Source: Vulcanimicrobiota bacterium (GTDB lineage Bacteria; Vulcanimicrobiota; Vulcanimicrobiia; Vulcanimicrobiales; Vulcanimicrobiaceae). From it: DNA of 44,701 nt. This document shows, in pieces, positions 1 to 9,341 of the stretch (the first letter of the stretch is position 1; each line of letters starts with the position of its first letter). The stretch is from the NCBI GenBank assembly GCA_003161435.1, contig PMOS01000039.1:1-44701 (forward strand), read 5' to 3'. Below the pieces are notes generated by a model that saw only the letters and a program-made list of their open reading frames with translations, did no database searches and was not told where the DNA came from. Position numbers and translations under genes: made by a program.

Positions 1-28
1 CATAATTCTTAGTTATCATCGTTTGCCG

Positions 29-934
29 TTACGGGGACGCTGCGGTTAGGTTTCCGAGAACATTCGCGCGGGTCAGGGCGGCCTCAAGAGCTCGGTCACT
101 AACGTGGGTGTAGATCTGAGTCGTCATGATGCTGCGGTGGCCGAGGAGGCGCTGGACGAAGCGAATGTCCGTACCGGATTCTAGCAGCATCGTTGCAGCG
201 GTGTGGCGGAGCATATGCGGCGTTAAGCGCCGCTCGAGGCCGGCGGACCGCCCAAGCCCTGCTATTGCGTGGCGGATTCGAGCGGGCGTTAGCGGGCGGC
301 CGCGCTCGTCGACGAGCAGTCGCTCGTTCACGGATTGGACGCCGCGACCGTGCCGCTCGGCCACGTACTCTCGCACTTCTTCGCGCAGCCGCGGATCTGT
401 CACGAACACTGTCCGTTCGCGGCTCCCTTTCCCGAGGATTGTGAAACGCCCCGAGCCGATGTCTAGGTCGAGGAGACGGAGCGCGGTAAGCTCGCCGACA
501 CGTACCCCCGTGGCAAGGAGCATGGCGATAGCCAAGGCATAGTCAGGACCCTGTTCTGCGCGATGCCGCATGAGGCGACGAACGTCGCGTCTATTGAGGC
601 AGCGCGGCAGGCGCGCCGGCAAGCGGATGCGGAGCTCCGTTTTCGCGAAGGGCGATGCGACAAGTACATCTCGTCTGACCAACCACGCGAAGAGAGCCCG
701 CAAGCACGCGAGACGCCGCTTCACGGTTGCCGGCGAAAGCTTGCGCTCCGTCGAGAGACGATTCCGATACGCGAGGACGTCGATGGGTCCAATCGCGCGG
801 ACTTGGCGCGAGCCGCGGACATCTCGGCCGAACTCGGCCAGATCTTGGCGGTAGGCGGTGATGGTATTGGGCGCAAGATGCTTCTCCTCGGCACAATAGC
901 GGAGAAACGCCTCAATAGCGGCGGATACGCGCAC
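29..934 (-). CDS. Tyrosine site-specific recombinase (XerC/XerD-like integrase)
   Basis: This is a complete 301-residue tyrosine recombinase. It cuts and rejoins DNA through a covalent 3'-phosphotyrosine intermediate. An N-terminal SAM-like core-binding domain covers about residues 4-90 and the catalytic domain about 110-290. All catalytic positions are visible: R145 (TGVRVGEL), K169 (GKGSRERT), H240 and R243 (HMLRH), H266 (LLGH) and nucleophile Y275 (TQIYTH). The start is GTG. Its length matches chromosomal XerC/XerD, but nothing beside it points to dimer resolution, so it could equally be the integrase of a mobile element. The next gene on the same strand is acs, 289 bp upstream. The family is certain; the role is not. 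Confidence 0.9.
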   Translation of the reverse strand: MRVSAAIEAFLRYCAEEKHLAPNTITAYRQDLAEFGRDVRGSRQVRAIGPIDVLAYRNRLSTERKLSPATVKRRLACLRALFAWLVRRDVLVASPFAKTELRIRLPARLPRCLNRRDVRRLMRHRAEQGPDYALAIAMLLATGVRVGELTALRLLDLDIGSGRFTILGKGSRERTVFVTDPRLREEVREYVAERHGRGVQSVNERLLVDERGRPLTPARIRHAIAGLGRSAGLERRLTPHMLRHTAATMLLESGTDIRFVQRLLGHRSIMTTQIYTHVSDRALEAALTRANVLGNLTAASP

Positions 935-1080
935 AGTTCGACCTCCGGCAGGGCACAGCGAAAGGCGACGTTGTCCCGAGTTTGCCGAAGGATGGTCGCA
1001 CCCTGAATTTATCGCCTCCCGACATCGCCGAAGTGACGAAAATCATGCCCCTGCAATCAATACGACTGGTCGCGGGATGC

Positions 1081-1109
1081 CGTTACCCTTCGACGGGCTC
1101 AGGGTAACG
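1081..1109. repeat. REP-like palindrome, copy 1
   Basis: CGTTACCC and GGGTAACG form a perfect 8-bp stem around the core TTCGACGGGCTCA. The core recurs in at least five other intergenic places in the window. It lies between the recombinase and acs. Apart from this copy, copy 2 and one hairpin, I see nothing in the 935-1223 gap. Confidence 0.75.
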
Positions 1110-1137
1110 GTTATCGCGGCGCGAGTGCGATAAGGCC

Positions 1138-1166
1138 GTCGCCCTTCGACAGGCTCAGGGTGACGA
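1138..1166. repeat. REP-like palindrome, copy 2
   Basis: Arms GTCGCCCT and AGGGTGAC flank the core TCGACAGGCTC. It is a second copy of the dispersed intergenic element, 28 bp from copy 1. Confidence 0.75.
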
Positions 1167-1176
1167 CAATATTAGG

Positions 1177-1199
1177 CAGCGCCTTTTAAGACGGCGCTG
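1177..1199 (-). terminator. Hairpin after acs, possible terminator
   Basis: CAGCGCC (1177-1183) and GGCGCTG (1193-1199) make a 7-bp stem with a 9-nt loop, 24 bp beyond the acs stop codon. On the minus strand it is not followed by a clear U-tract, so intrinsic termination is plausible but not shown. Confidence 0.35.
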
Positions 1200-1223
1200 T
1201 TTAGGCGCTCGCACGCGGCACAA

Positions 1224-3113
<1,890 letters not shown>

Positions 3114-3120
3114 GCTCGAT

Positions 3121-3126
3121 CTCCTC
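3121..3126 (-). promoter_or_regulatory. Ribosome binding site that sets the acs start
   Basis: GAGGAG on the minus strand sits 7 nt before the GTG at 3113. It decides in favour of this start over the in-frame codon at 3182, which lies inside the upstream gene. Confidence 0.75.
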
Positions 3127-3132
3127 GGAACG

Positions 3133-3972
3133 CTATTCCTTGATGTAGTCGTGCTGGTCGATGATCGGTCCGGATGGACCATTGGTAACGTGATACGTCG
3201 CGTAGTATTCGCCGCGCGCCGAGCTCAGCCGCACTTCGATCGTCGCGCCGGTCGGATCGCTCGACGTCGTGCGCATCGAGACGATCCGCGTCCCGCGGTC
3301 GATGAATGCCTCTTCTGAGAGCGCGCCGGCGTCGCCGGGAGACTTCCCGAGCTCCGCGTAGGCGCCGTTCTCGTTGCCGGCGATCAAGTCGCTGAGATAA
3401 CGCCGCACCGTATTCTGCGCGAGTCCACTCACGGTGAGCGGCGCGGGGCGCGGGACCGGCGTCACGACGACCTCGGGCGCCGTTGTCGGCAGCGGTCGCG
3501 GCGTCGCCGGACGCGGCGTGATCGCGATCGCCGCCGGCGTGGGCGCGGGTTCGCGCGTCGCCGGCGACGCAGTCGTCGCGGCGGCCGGCGTAGGGCTCGG
3601 CCGCGGCGTCGCCGTCGCATGCGGCGTTGCGCTCGGGGTCACCGTTGCGGAGGGGCGCGCCGTTGGCTTCGGGGACGTTGTCGCGGAGGGAGACGGCGTC
3701 GCCGTCGCGTGCGCGACCAGCGTCGCGATCGCAACCGGGCCGCGCGTCGCCCGCGCGACCGGCGTCAACTTCAGTCCCGGGACGGCCGTCTGTCGCGTCG
3801 ACGCAGCGGTCTGTGTTTCCTTGTGCTGCATCGCCGAAAGAAACGCGCCGATACCCAGACCGGCGACGACGACGCCGATACCGAGCGCGATCGTCGGCAG
3901 CCAACTCGAAGACGACGAGGACGGGCGGCGCGGCGTTTGCCGGGCGCGACGACGACGGGGCGGATCGGACAT
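3133..3972 (-). CDS. Membrane-anchored protein with Pro/Thr/Ala linker and small C-terminal domain
   Basis: Starting at ATG 3972, the 279-residue protein has a basic N-terminus (RRRRARQTPRR), a Ser run, and one hydrophobic segment at about 24-48. A long Pro/Thr/Ser/Ala-rich linker follows (about 60-180), then a compact C-terminal domain of about 100 residues. The topology suggests a signal anchor with the C-terminal domain outside the membrane. That domain (LTVSGLAQNTVRRYLSDLIAG...) resembles the small NTF2-like or DUF4878-like domains of secreted proteins, but this is only an impression. It lies 19 bp upstream of acs on the same strand, so the two are probably cotranscribed. No catalytic function can be assigned. 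The longer frame reaching 4095 would overlap the divergent gene. Confidence 0.75.
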   Translation of the reverse strand: MSDPPRRRRARQTPRRPSSSSSSWLPTIALGIGVVVAGLGIGAFLSAMQHKETQTAASTRQTAVPGLKLTPVARATRGPVAIATLVAHATATPSPSATTSPKPTARPSATVTPSATPHATATPRPSPTPAAATTASPATREPAPTPAAIAITPRPATPRPLPTTAPEVVVTPVPRPAPLTVSGLAQNTVRRYLSDLIAGNENGAYAELGKSPGDAGALSEEAFIDRGTRIVSMRTTSSDPTGATIEVRLSSARGEYYATYHVTNGPSGPIIDQHDYIKE

Positions 3973-4034
3973 CGCTCGCGAGGTTCCGCACCTACCGGGA
4001 GCGGCCCCGCCATTGCGGGAAGGAGCGGGTCGGT

Positions 4035-4340
4035 ATGCTCCGGGTTGCCGTCCCGATCGATGTCTCCGCGGTTTCGAAAACCGCCTCGACCGCATTCGCG
4101 CTCGCGACGCCGCTGCGCGTCGGCGACTTGTTGACCGCTGCCGTCATCGAAGCGCTCGGTCCGCGTGCGCCGCAAGACAAGCGCGAGCGCGTCGTGCGCT
4201 CGACGCTCGACGGGTTCGGCTCGCGTGAGTTCGTGGTCGAGATCGACGGACGCGTGTACGACGATCTCGACGACGTCGCCGTCTGCTCGGGCACCGCCAC
4301 GCTGCGCTTCTTCCTCCGGCGCGCGTTGCGCGCGGCGTGA
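4035..4340 (+). CDS. Small uncharacterised protein
   Basis: This is a 101-residue soluble alpha/beta-looking protein beginning MLRVAVPIDVSA. The ATG at 4035 follows AGGAG (4021-4025) at good spacing. It ends in a GTGA overlap with the membrane protein behind it, so the two are translationally coupled. It is transcribed divergently from the acs operon, with 62 bp between the starts. I do not recognise a family. Ordinary high-GC codon use, a ribosome binding site and the coupled overlap support a real gene. Confidence 0.65.
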   Translation: MLRVAVPIDVSAVSKTASTAFALATPLRVGDLLTAAVIEALGPRAPQDKRERVVRSTLDGFGSREFVVEIDGRVYDDLDDVAVCSGTATLRFFLRRALRAA

Positions 4341-5128
4341 GCGCCGCCGAAGAAGACGAGCATCTCCCGTCGTCGATCGGCGGGCTGATCGGCTTCGCGT
4401 TGAGCGGCTGGGCCGCCAACGCTCCGTTGTACCTCCTCCTGGCGGCCGGTGTGTTCGCTGCGTACGCGCTGGCCGAGTTCGCGATCCCCGCGGCCGCGAC
4501 GGAGACACCGCAGGGCCAGTTCAAGCTCTACGTGCTGCAATACACAGGGTTGTTCGCGGACTCGTTCGTCGTCGCGGCGGTCGCGCTGGGCGTCGCGGCA
4601 CGCGGACTCGGGACACCTCTGTCACCACGTACGCTCGCCGCCGGCGCGACCGAGCGCTGGTTGCCCGTCATTGCCGTGACCTTCCTGGCGCAGTCCGTTG
4701 TGTTGCTGACGAACACGTTCAGCGGGCTCGAGACACCGCCCGAACCACGCGCGCTCGTCTATCTCACCGCGCCGATCACCTGGATCCTGTGGGGGATCCT
4801 CGGCCTCACCGGCCCGTTCGTCGCGCTCGCTCAGAGCCGTGCTGCGCTGACCGTCTTGGTCGGCTTCGGCCACGCCTTCACCACGTCACTGCGCCGCGGC
4901 AACCTGCTGCGGCTCTGCATTCTCGCCGCGATCACCGTCCTGCCCACCCTGCTCCAAACGCTCCTGCAGAACGATCTGGTGCAGCAGCACGCTTCCCGCC
5001 CGATCTTTTGGGCCAACGTTCCGATCGACGCCTTGACGGTCGGACCGCTGGCCGCGATCCAAACGGCTTTCGCGCTCGACTTCGTGCGCCGCATGGGCCG
5101 GCCGGAGCAGCCGCCCGCCGGTCGCTGA
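4337..5128 (+). CDS. Multi-pass membrane protein, unknown function
   Basis: The 263-residue protein has about six hydrophobic segments, for instance near residues 28-50, 72-90, 107-125, 140-165 and 190-210. The start is a GTG overlapping the previous stop as GTGA. No transporter or enzyme signature is visible. The layout, with long helices and a loop PEPRAL before the fourth segment, resembles the poorly characterised glycerophosphoryl-diester or DUF-type membrane proteins of actinobacteria, but I would not assign it. It should act with the small protein encoded just upstream, judged by the overlap. It converges with the GH125 gene, with 16 bp between stops. Confidence 0.75.
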   Translation: MSAAEEDEHLPSSIGGLIGFALSGWAANAPLYLLLAAGVFAAYALAEFAIPAAATETPQGQFKLYVLQYTGLFADSFVVAAVALGVAARGLGTPLSPRTLAAGATERWLPVIAVTFLAQSVVLLTNTFSGLETPPEPRALVYLTAPITWILWGILGLTGPFVALAQSRAALTVLVGFGHAFTTSLRRGNLLRLCILAAITVLPTLLQTLLQNDLVQQHASRPIFWANVPIDALTVGPLAAIQTAFALDFVRRMGRPEQPPAGR

Positions 5129-5144
5129 CGTCGATTCGCCCGCG

Positions 5145-6449
5145 TCAGCGCTGGGCGTACGCCTGTCCGCGCCGCGCCAGGACGAGTTGCGCGTAGAGCG
5201 CGTTCGGCCAAGCGAAATCCTCACGCGTGTACGCCTCGGGCCAGTCGGAGTTGAACGATTCGTGCAGGCGATGGTCGCCGACGTCCGACACGGCGATCCA
5301 ACCGAAGACCCGATTGACCTCCGCGTCGTCGGTCGCGGTGAGCGCCTGGACGCACAGCGCCAGCGGCCAGACGTAGCCGTGCGGCGTGTGCGGGCTACCG
5401 ATTCCCTGCGCATACTTGCCGCGGAAGAAGTACGGGTTGCGGTCCGACAGCGCGAACTTGCGCGTCGCCTTGTAGAGCGAGTTCGTCTTGGGAAGGTAGC
5501 CGAAGTACGGAATCGAGAGCAGCGAGGGGATATTGGCGTCGTCCATCACGTTCGCGTGCCCCCGCCCGTCGACTTCGTAGGCGTAGATGCGACCGAACGG
5601 CGCCAGCTCGAGCGTGCCGTACTGTTCGATCCCGCGCTGGATCTCGACCGAGAGCCCCCATGCATTGGCCGACATCCGCCCGTCGTGCCAGACGTCGCGT
5701 TCGAGGGCACTGAGATCTCGCATCACGACCGACGCGAACATGTTGTCCGGGATGTTGAAATGATACCGTGCGGGATCGTCCGACGGCCGAAATCCGGTCC
5801 ACACCATCCCGGTGTACCGGACCGGGCTGCCGCGGCCGTTGTTGGCCAGCTGCGGGTTCCGGTAGTGCGAGCGCTGGGCATGGTGCTGTTCGTCGCGCAG
5901 GGTCGCCACCACGCGGTCGAACGCGCGACGCACCTCGGGCGTGAACACGCTACGGTCACCGGTCTGCTTGTAGTAGTCGTACGAGAACCAGATCGGGTAC
6001 AGCAACGAGTCGACTTCGAACTTGTGCTCCACCACATGATAGTTCGATGAGAACGCGTTGGCGTACGGATCGATCAGGATGTACTTCGCTTGGCGAGCAA
6101 CCACGCCGCGGAGCGTTCTGGCGACGTCGGGGTCGTGCGCCGAAAGCGCGATGTACGGCCGCACGGTTTCGCTTGCGTCGCGGAGCCACTCCGCGTCGAT
6201 GTCGCCGGTCGATACATAGGTCGTACCGTCTCGCTGAGCGAGCGCGTGGCGCTGGATCGTCTCATCGAACGCGGTCAGGTAGAGAACGTTGAGTTTCGCG
6301 TTGAGGGTGGGACTGAGGGTGAGACCCTCGCCGGCGCGTGCGGGAACCCCGATGCCGACGACCGACAACGCCAGTACGAACGCCAAAAAACGGTTGCGGA
6401 TACGATTTAGCAACTCATCATCCGTATCGGCACGTTTCCGGAGTACCAT
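5145..6449 (-). CDS. Secreted GH125 exo-alpha-1,6-mannosidase
   Basis: This is a glycoside hydrolase family 125 protein (formerly DUF1237). It removes terminal alpha-1,6-mannose from glycans by an inverting, metal-independent mechanism. From ATG 6449 it has 434 residues. A signal peptide with core FLAFVLALSVVGIGV ends near ARA, so export is expected. Family hallmarks are GDIDAEWLRDASETVRPY, the aromatic motif SSNYHVVEHKFEVDSL, YTGMVWTGFRPSDD, and HESFNSDWPEAYTREDFAWPN near the C-terminus, which carries the likely catalytic acid and base region. An in-frame TTG 36 bp further in is a second possible start. The longest frame (to 6524) would overlap the divergent gene. The likely substrate is fungal or other microbial mannan in the environment. 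Confidence 0.9.
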   Translation of the reverse strand: MVLRKRADTDDELLNRIRNRFLAFVLALSVVGIGVPARAGEGLTLSPTLNAKLNVLYLTAFDETIQRHALAQRDGTTYVSTGDIDAEWLRDASETVRPYIALSAHDPDVARTLRGVVARQAKYILIDPYANAFSSNYHVVEHKFEVDSLLYPIWFSYDYYKQTGDRSVFTPEVRRAFDRVVATLRDEQHHAQRSHYRNPQLANNGRGSPVRYTGMVWTGFRPSDDPARYHFNIPDNMFASVVMRDLSALERDVWHDGRMSANAWGLSVEIQRGIEQYGTLELAPFGRIYAYEVDGRGHANVMDDANIPSLLSIPYFGYLPKTNSLYKATRKFALSDRNPYFFRGKYAQGIGSPHTPHGYVWPLALCVQALTATDDAEVNRVFGWIAVSDVGDHRLHESFNSDWPEAYTREDFAWPNALYAQLVLARRGQAYAQR

Positions 6450-6492
6450 AGTCCGGGAACGTAAACAGTCCCACGTCCGTCCGAGGCCCCAG

Positions 6493-7263
6493 ATGATCTT
6501 CCGACGCGCCGTCGTCGCCGGCACGTACGCGCTCCTGGTTTTGGCAGCGTCTGCTACCCTCGCGCTCGCTGACCAAACGTATGCGGTCGATGGGAGCGAT
6601 ACGTTTCGCGCCGGCGGCGGCGGGATCCGTAGCCAGACCGTCTACCACGGCATGCAGCGGCTGGCGGTCGCGCGCAACGGAGCGACGACGATCTATACGG
6701 CACGCGTCGAATACGACAAAACGGGTGACGGCGGGAAGCAACATCAGCGCGCTTCGTTCACCTCGACCGTGCTTCCCTCGGGCGCGCAAAAAGATGGTCC
6801 GGCTTCCGACCCTGATTACCTTACCGTCCTGAACCAGCCGTTCTCGGTGCAGCTCGACGCTCCGACAATGCGGGATTTGGCGCACCTCAAGCGGCCGGTG
6901 CCGTTCGACTTCCCCTCGCCGATGACCGGTGCGCCGCTGCGCGGAACCCTGCGGCGCCTCCCCGACGCGCTGGTCGGCGGCAACCGCGCGATGGGGATTG
7001 CCTTCGAGGCAACCGGGCCACTGCACGGCGCGCTGCCGGACCGGCCCGCGATGGCACTGGCCGGCTCGATCACGATGAAGGGCACGGCCTACTACGACTA
7101 CGGGACCACCCTGCTGGTCGCGCTCGACGCGACGCTCTCGATCGACGGCACCCTCGATGACGACGCCCGCCGTTCTCCCGTGTCGATCGTCTACTCCCGC
7201 TCGATCCGCTCGGCCGGCCCCACCGAAGCCAACCGAACCGCCCCGACCCCGCGCCGAACCTAA
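6493..7263 (+). CDS. Secreted protein of unknown function
   Basis: The 256-residue protein begins MIFRRAVVAG and has a clean signal peptide (TYALLVLAASATLALA, cleaved before DQTY). The mature part is rich in beta-strand-like stretches (LTVLNQPFSVQLDAP, VALDATLSIDGTL) and has no cysteine, so it is probably a periplasmic or extracellular beta-sandwich or lipocalin-like fold. I do not recognise a family. It is divergent from GH125 with only 43 bp between starts, so the two may share a promoter region. It is followed by a palindrome and then the sigma factor gene. Confidence 0.7.
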   Translation: MIFRRAVVAGTYALLVLAASATLALADQTYAVDGSDTFRAGGGGIRSQTVYHGMQRLAVARNGATTIYTARVEYDKTGDGGKQHQRASFTSTVLPSGAQKDGPASDPDYLTVLNQPFSVQLDAPTMRDLAHLKRPVPFDFPSPMTGAPLRGTLRRLPDALVGGNRAMGIAFEATGPLHGALPDRPAMALAGSITMKGTAYYDYGTTLLVALDATLSIDGTLDDDARRSPVSIVYSRSIRSAGPTEANRTAPTPRRT

Positions 7264-7264
7264 T

Positions 7265-7285
7265 GGGTTCGGCTTCGCCGAACCC
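7265..7285 (+). terminator. Perfect hairpin just after a stop codon
   Basis: GGGTTCGGC and GCCGAACCC form a 9-bp stem with loop TTC, one base after the TAA at 7261-7263. There is no T-run, so it may slow transcription or protect the 3' end rather than terminate. It separates the secreted protein from the sigma-factor operon. Confidence 0.4.
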
Positions 7286-7384
7286 TTCGCGGTCCTCGCT
7301 TCGCTGCGGTCCGCCGCGAGGGATGACCAGAACTATACGGAAACCGCGCAACCGGCGCTCGGATGGGTCCGGTTGAACCCCCTG

Positions 7385-8041
7385 ATGAGTGCGCTCGCAG
7401 CACCGATCATCGGAGACCACTACCTCGTGACCGCACCGGCAACGGTGTCTCACCCCGTTCCGGGACCCGAGACCTTCGAATCGATCGTCGATGACTACCA
7501 GCGTCGGCTCTACGGGTTCGCGCTCCGGATGACGGGCAACCGAGAAGACGCCGAGGAGATCGTCCAGGACGCCTTCGTGCGCGCGTATCGGGCGCTCGCC
7601 AAGATGGACCCGCAGCAGCGGGCCGAGCTGCGCCTGCAGCCCTGGCTCTATACGATCACGCTGAACGTCACGCGCAACCGCCTGCGCTCGAAGCGACCGA
7701 CCAACGTCGCGCTCGACGCGCTGGCTGACCCCGATGCACTCCTCAACGAAACCCAAGAAGGGCCCGACCAGCCCGAGCAGATCGTCGACCGAGCGGCCGA
7801 CATGGTCTTGGTCGAGCAAGCCTTGCTCCAGCTTCCGATGCATCTGCGCGCCGCGGCGACGCTGCGCTTCATCGAAGGCCGGAGTCATCCCGAGATCGCC
7901 GAGATCCTCAACCAGCCGATCGGCACGGTGAAGTCGCACGTCCATCGCGCCGTGCGCATCCTTCGCCGCATCCTCGGGCCCCAAGTCGGGCGGATCGTGC
8001 AGAACGACCGCCCTGCCGCCAACGAGGAAGAAGAGGAGTAG
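7385..8041 (+). CDS. ECF-type RNA polymerase sigma factor
   Basis: The 218-residue group 4 (ECF) sigma factor starts at ATG 7385. Sigma region 2 covers about residues 33-103, with DAEEIVQDAFVRAYRAL and the -10-recognition segment PWLYTITLNVTRNRL. Region 4 covers about 143-198, with a helix-turn-helix (RSHPEIAEILNQPIGTVKSH) for the -35 element. A 30-residue N-terminal extension and an acidic tail (EEEEE) lie outside the conserved domains. The next gene starts 2 bp after the stop and encodes an anti-sigma zinc domain fused to an alkyltransferase, so this sigma factor is probably held inactive by that protein and released by alkylation stress. The reading frame extends upstream, but the extra residues are Pro-rich and overlap the previous gene. 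Confidence 0.9.
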   Translation: MSALAAPIIGDHYLVTAPATVSHPVPGPETFESIVDDYQRRLYGFALRMTGNREDAEEIVQDAFVRAYRALAKMDPQQRAELRLQPWLYTITLNVTRNRLRSKRPTNVALDALADPDALLNETQEGPDQPEQIVDRAADMVLVEQALLQLPMHLRAAATLRFIEGRSHPEIAEILNQPIGTVKSHVHRAVRILRRILGPQVGRIVQNDRPAANEEEEE

Positions 8042-8043
8042 CC

Positions 8044-8799
8044 ATGCGCTGCTGCGACGTCGAACGTCTCTGGGACGAGATGCGCGAGGGTGTGGAACCG
8101 CGCCGCGAACACGTGCTGGCCCACTTGCGCGGCTGCACGGTGTGCCAGGAGATCTACCGCGAGAACGAGGGCATCGCGTACTGTCTGACGTGCCTGCCGC
8201 CGGTCGATCCGCCCGATCTCCTGGTGCCCAAGATCCTCGAGCACATCAAAGCCGCGGTCAAGATCGAGACGCCGGATTCGATCGCGGCGATCGATTCGCC
8301 GATCGGGCGGCTGTTCATCGCGTTCCGCCACAGCGGGATCACCGCCATCGCGCTCGATCGCGGCGAGGGTGAAGAAGCGGTCTTCGCCCGGCTGCAACGG
8401 CGCTTGGGTCGCGGGCTCATCCCTTCGCAGGCGCCGCAGTGGGTCGGCGACACGGTGGCCGTCTTCTTCCGCACGCACACGACCGACTTGGGCAAGGTCG
8501 ATATCACCGAGCTCAGCCCGTTCGAGCAATCGGCACTGCGCGCCGCCGCTACCATCCCGCCCGGCGAGGTCCGTTCCTACGGCTGGATCGCCGAGTCGAT
8601 CGGCCAACCGACCGCGGCGCGAGCCGTCGGACGTGCGATGGCGCGCAATCCCGTTCCGCTGCTCTATCCGTGTCACCGCGTCGTCGACGCCAACGGCGCG
8701 ATGCATCAGTATGCGTACGGTGTCGAGCTCAAGGCGCGCATCCTCGAGATGGAAGGTTATCACCCCGAAGCCGTGCTGACCGGCTCGAAGCGCCGCTGA
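8044..8799 (+). CDS. Zinc anti-sigma domain fused to O6-alkylguanine-DNA alkyltransferase
   Basis: The 251-residue protein joins two recognisable modules. Residues 1-75 look like a zinc-containing anti-sigma (ZAS) domain: H27-x3-C31-x2-C34, with C3/C4 about 23-24 residues before H27, the arrangement of the RsrA zinc site; C47-x2-C50 adds another cysteine pair. Residues 80-245 are a full Ogt/MGMT alkyltransferase: an N-terminal RNase H-like domain (AIDSPIGRLFIAF), a DNA-binding helix-turn-helix with the arginine finger (TAARAVG, R193), the Asn hinge (ARNP, N202), the acceptor site PCHRV with C210 and H211, and E237. All residues for alkyl transfer are present. One variation is QYAYG where GYxGG is usual. 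It follows the ECF sigma gene by 2 bp, so it is expected to bind that sigma factor and to react irreversibly with alkylated DNA. Both domain calls are strong; the signalling role is inference. Confidence 0.9.
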   Translation: MRCCDVERLWDEMREGVEPRREHVLAHLRGCTVCQEIYRENEGIAYCLTCLPPVDPPDLLVPKILEHIKAAVKIETPDSIAAIDSPIGRLFIAFRHSGITAIALDRGEGEEAVFARLQRRLGRGLIPSQAPQWVGDTVAVFFRTHTTDLGKVDITELSPFEQSALRAAATIPPGEVRSYGWIAESIGQPTAARAVGRAMARNPVPLLYPCHRVVDANGAMHQYAYGVELKARILEMEGYHPEAVLTGSKRR

Positions 8800-8889
8800 G
8801 TCAGAAGGAGAACGCGCGAAGCGCTCGCGAAAGCGAGCCTCACGATACGTCCGCGGATCCTTCAGACGATAGATCAGCGAAGGCTAACA

Positions 8890-9029
8890 GGCGGACAAGA
8901 GGAGGTGGTCATCGTTACTAGTGACAGTCCCAAACAACGTCTCACGATGATCGGAGGGCTCCGGACCTAGTCCGGCCCTTCGCGAAACGAACCAACCTTG
9001 TCCGCCGCCCCCCGGGGGCGGCTTTTTTT
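8890..9029 (+). ncRNA. Candidate structured RNA ending in an intrinsic terminator
   Basis: A 10-bp closing stem pairs GGCGGACAAG (8890-8899) with CTTGTCCGCC (8997-9006). Inside it, GGUCAUCGU can pair with ACGAUGAUC, and CCGGAC-CTA-GTCCGG makes a third hairpin. A very strong Shine-Dalgarno-like AGAGGAGG lies just after the left arm. The right arm runs into the terminator stem, sharing three bases, so stem and terminator partly compete. A 21-codon frame starting with GTG exists inside (TSDSPKQRLTMIGGLRT), but its spacing to AGGAGG is too short to trust. It fits no RNA family I know. It could be a small RNA or the 3' end of the sigma operon mRNA. Confidence 0.45.
9004..9029 (+). terminator. Strong rho-independent terminator
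   Basis: GCCGCCC (9004-9010) pairs with GGGCGGC (9016-9022), followed directly by seven T. It is the best intrinsic terminator on the plus strand in the window and closes the sigma / anti-sigma-alkyltransferase transcription unit or the candidate small RNA. Confidence 0.9.
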
Positions 9030-9045
9030 GCCCGCGCCAGGTAAC

Positions 9046-9117
9046 CGATGCTCGAGGCCACCACGCAACCAATGCCCGAGGCCACCACCCACCCAATGCC
9101 GGAGGCCACCACACAAT
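9046..9117. repeat. 24-bp tandem repeat, three units
   Basis: Three imperfect units of 24 bp share the core GAGGCCACCAC. Read on the plus strand they would give the octapeptide series MLEATTQP / MPEATTHP / MPEATTQS, in the same frame as the pcp remnant, but there is no convincing start. It is probably a non-coding minisatellite. Confidence 0.7.
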
Positions 9118-9123
9118 CGGCTC

Positions 9124-9173
9124 GTAGGATTCGCCCGAAGGGCGACGGATTCGGCCGAAAGGCCGAATCCTAC
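9124..9173. repeat. Compound palindrome with GAAA-capped hairpin
   Basis: GTAGGATTCG (9124-9133) pairs with CGAATCCTAC (9164-9173). Inside, GATTCGGCC-GAAA-GGCCGAATC (9148-9169) is an alternative perfect 9-bp hairpin. It has the character of an intergenic palindromic repeat element. A shorter GGCC-GAA-GGCC core appears near 39450. Confidence 0.6.
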
Positions 9174-9209
9174 AGGTCCCTTGCCTTCTTGCCAGAAAAC
9201 CTTCGGTTC

Positions 9210-9341
9210 GTGTCGCGGCACGTTCTGCTGACCGGTTTCGAGCCGTTCGGACCCTCCGCGGTCAACCCCGACCCCAAAGCTCGCGTCGCCGGCACTCCCA
9301 GCGGCCGGCCGGTCGTGGATTCCCGGACGACGAAAAGTTGA
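9210..9341 (+). pseudogene. pcp: N-terminal remnant of pyrrolidone-carboxylate peptidase
   Basis: Reading from GTG 9210, the peptide SRHVLLTGFEPFGPSAVNPD is the conserved N-terminus of Pcp (pyroglutamyl peptidase I), which removes N-terminal pyroglutamate. After about 30 codons the similarity stops, and the frame ends at TGA 9339-9341. The catalytic Glu, Cys and His regions that should follow are missing, because the PHP-domain gene starts here. This is the broken end of a once longer gene, truncated by deletion. Its TGA overlaps the TTG start of the next gene. Confidence 0.65.

Noticed and set aside
7339..7366. GGAAACC followed by CGGATGG before the sigma gene as an ECF-type autoregulated promoter
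   Set aside because: It resembles a -35 GGAAC only loosely, and the -10 is not specific; without target promoters it cannot be supported.
8906..8971. 21-codon peptide gene after the AGGAGG at 8900
   Set aside because: The GTG directly touches the Shine-Dalgarno sequence, and the region is better explained by paired RNA segments.
9046..9117. Three 24-bp units as a small CRISPR array
   Set aside because: Units are contiguous with no spacers.
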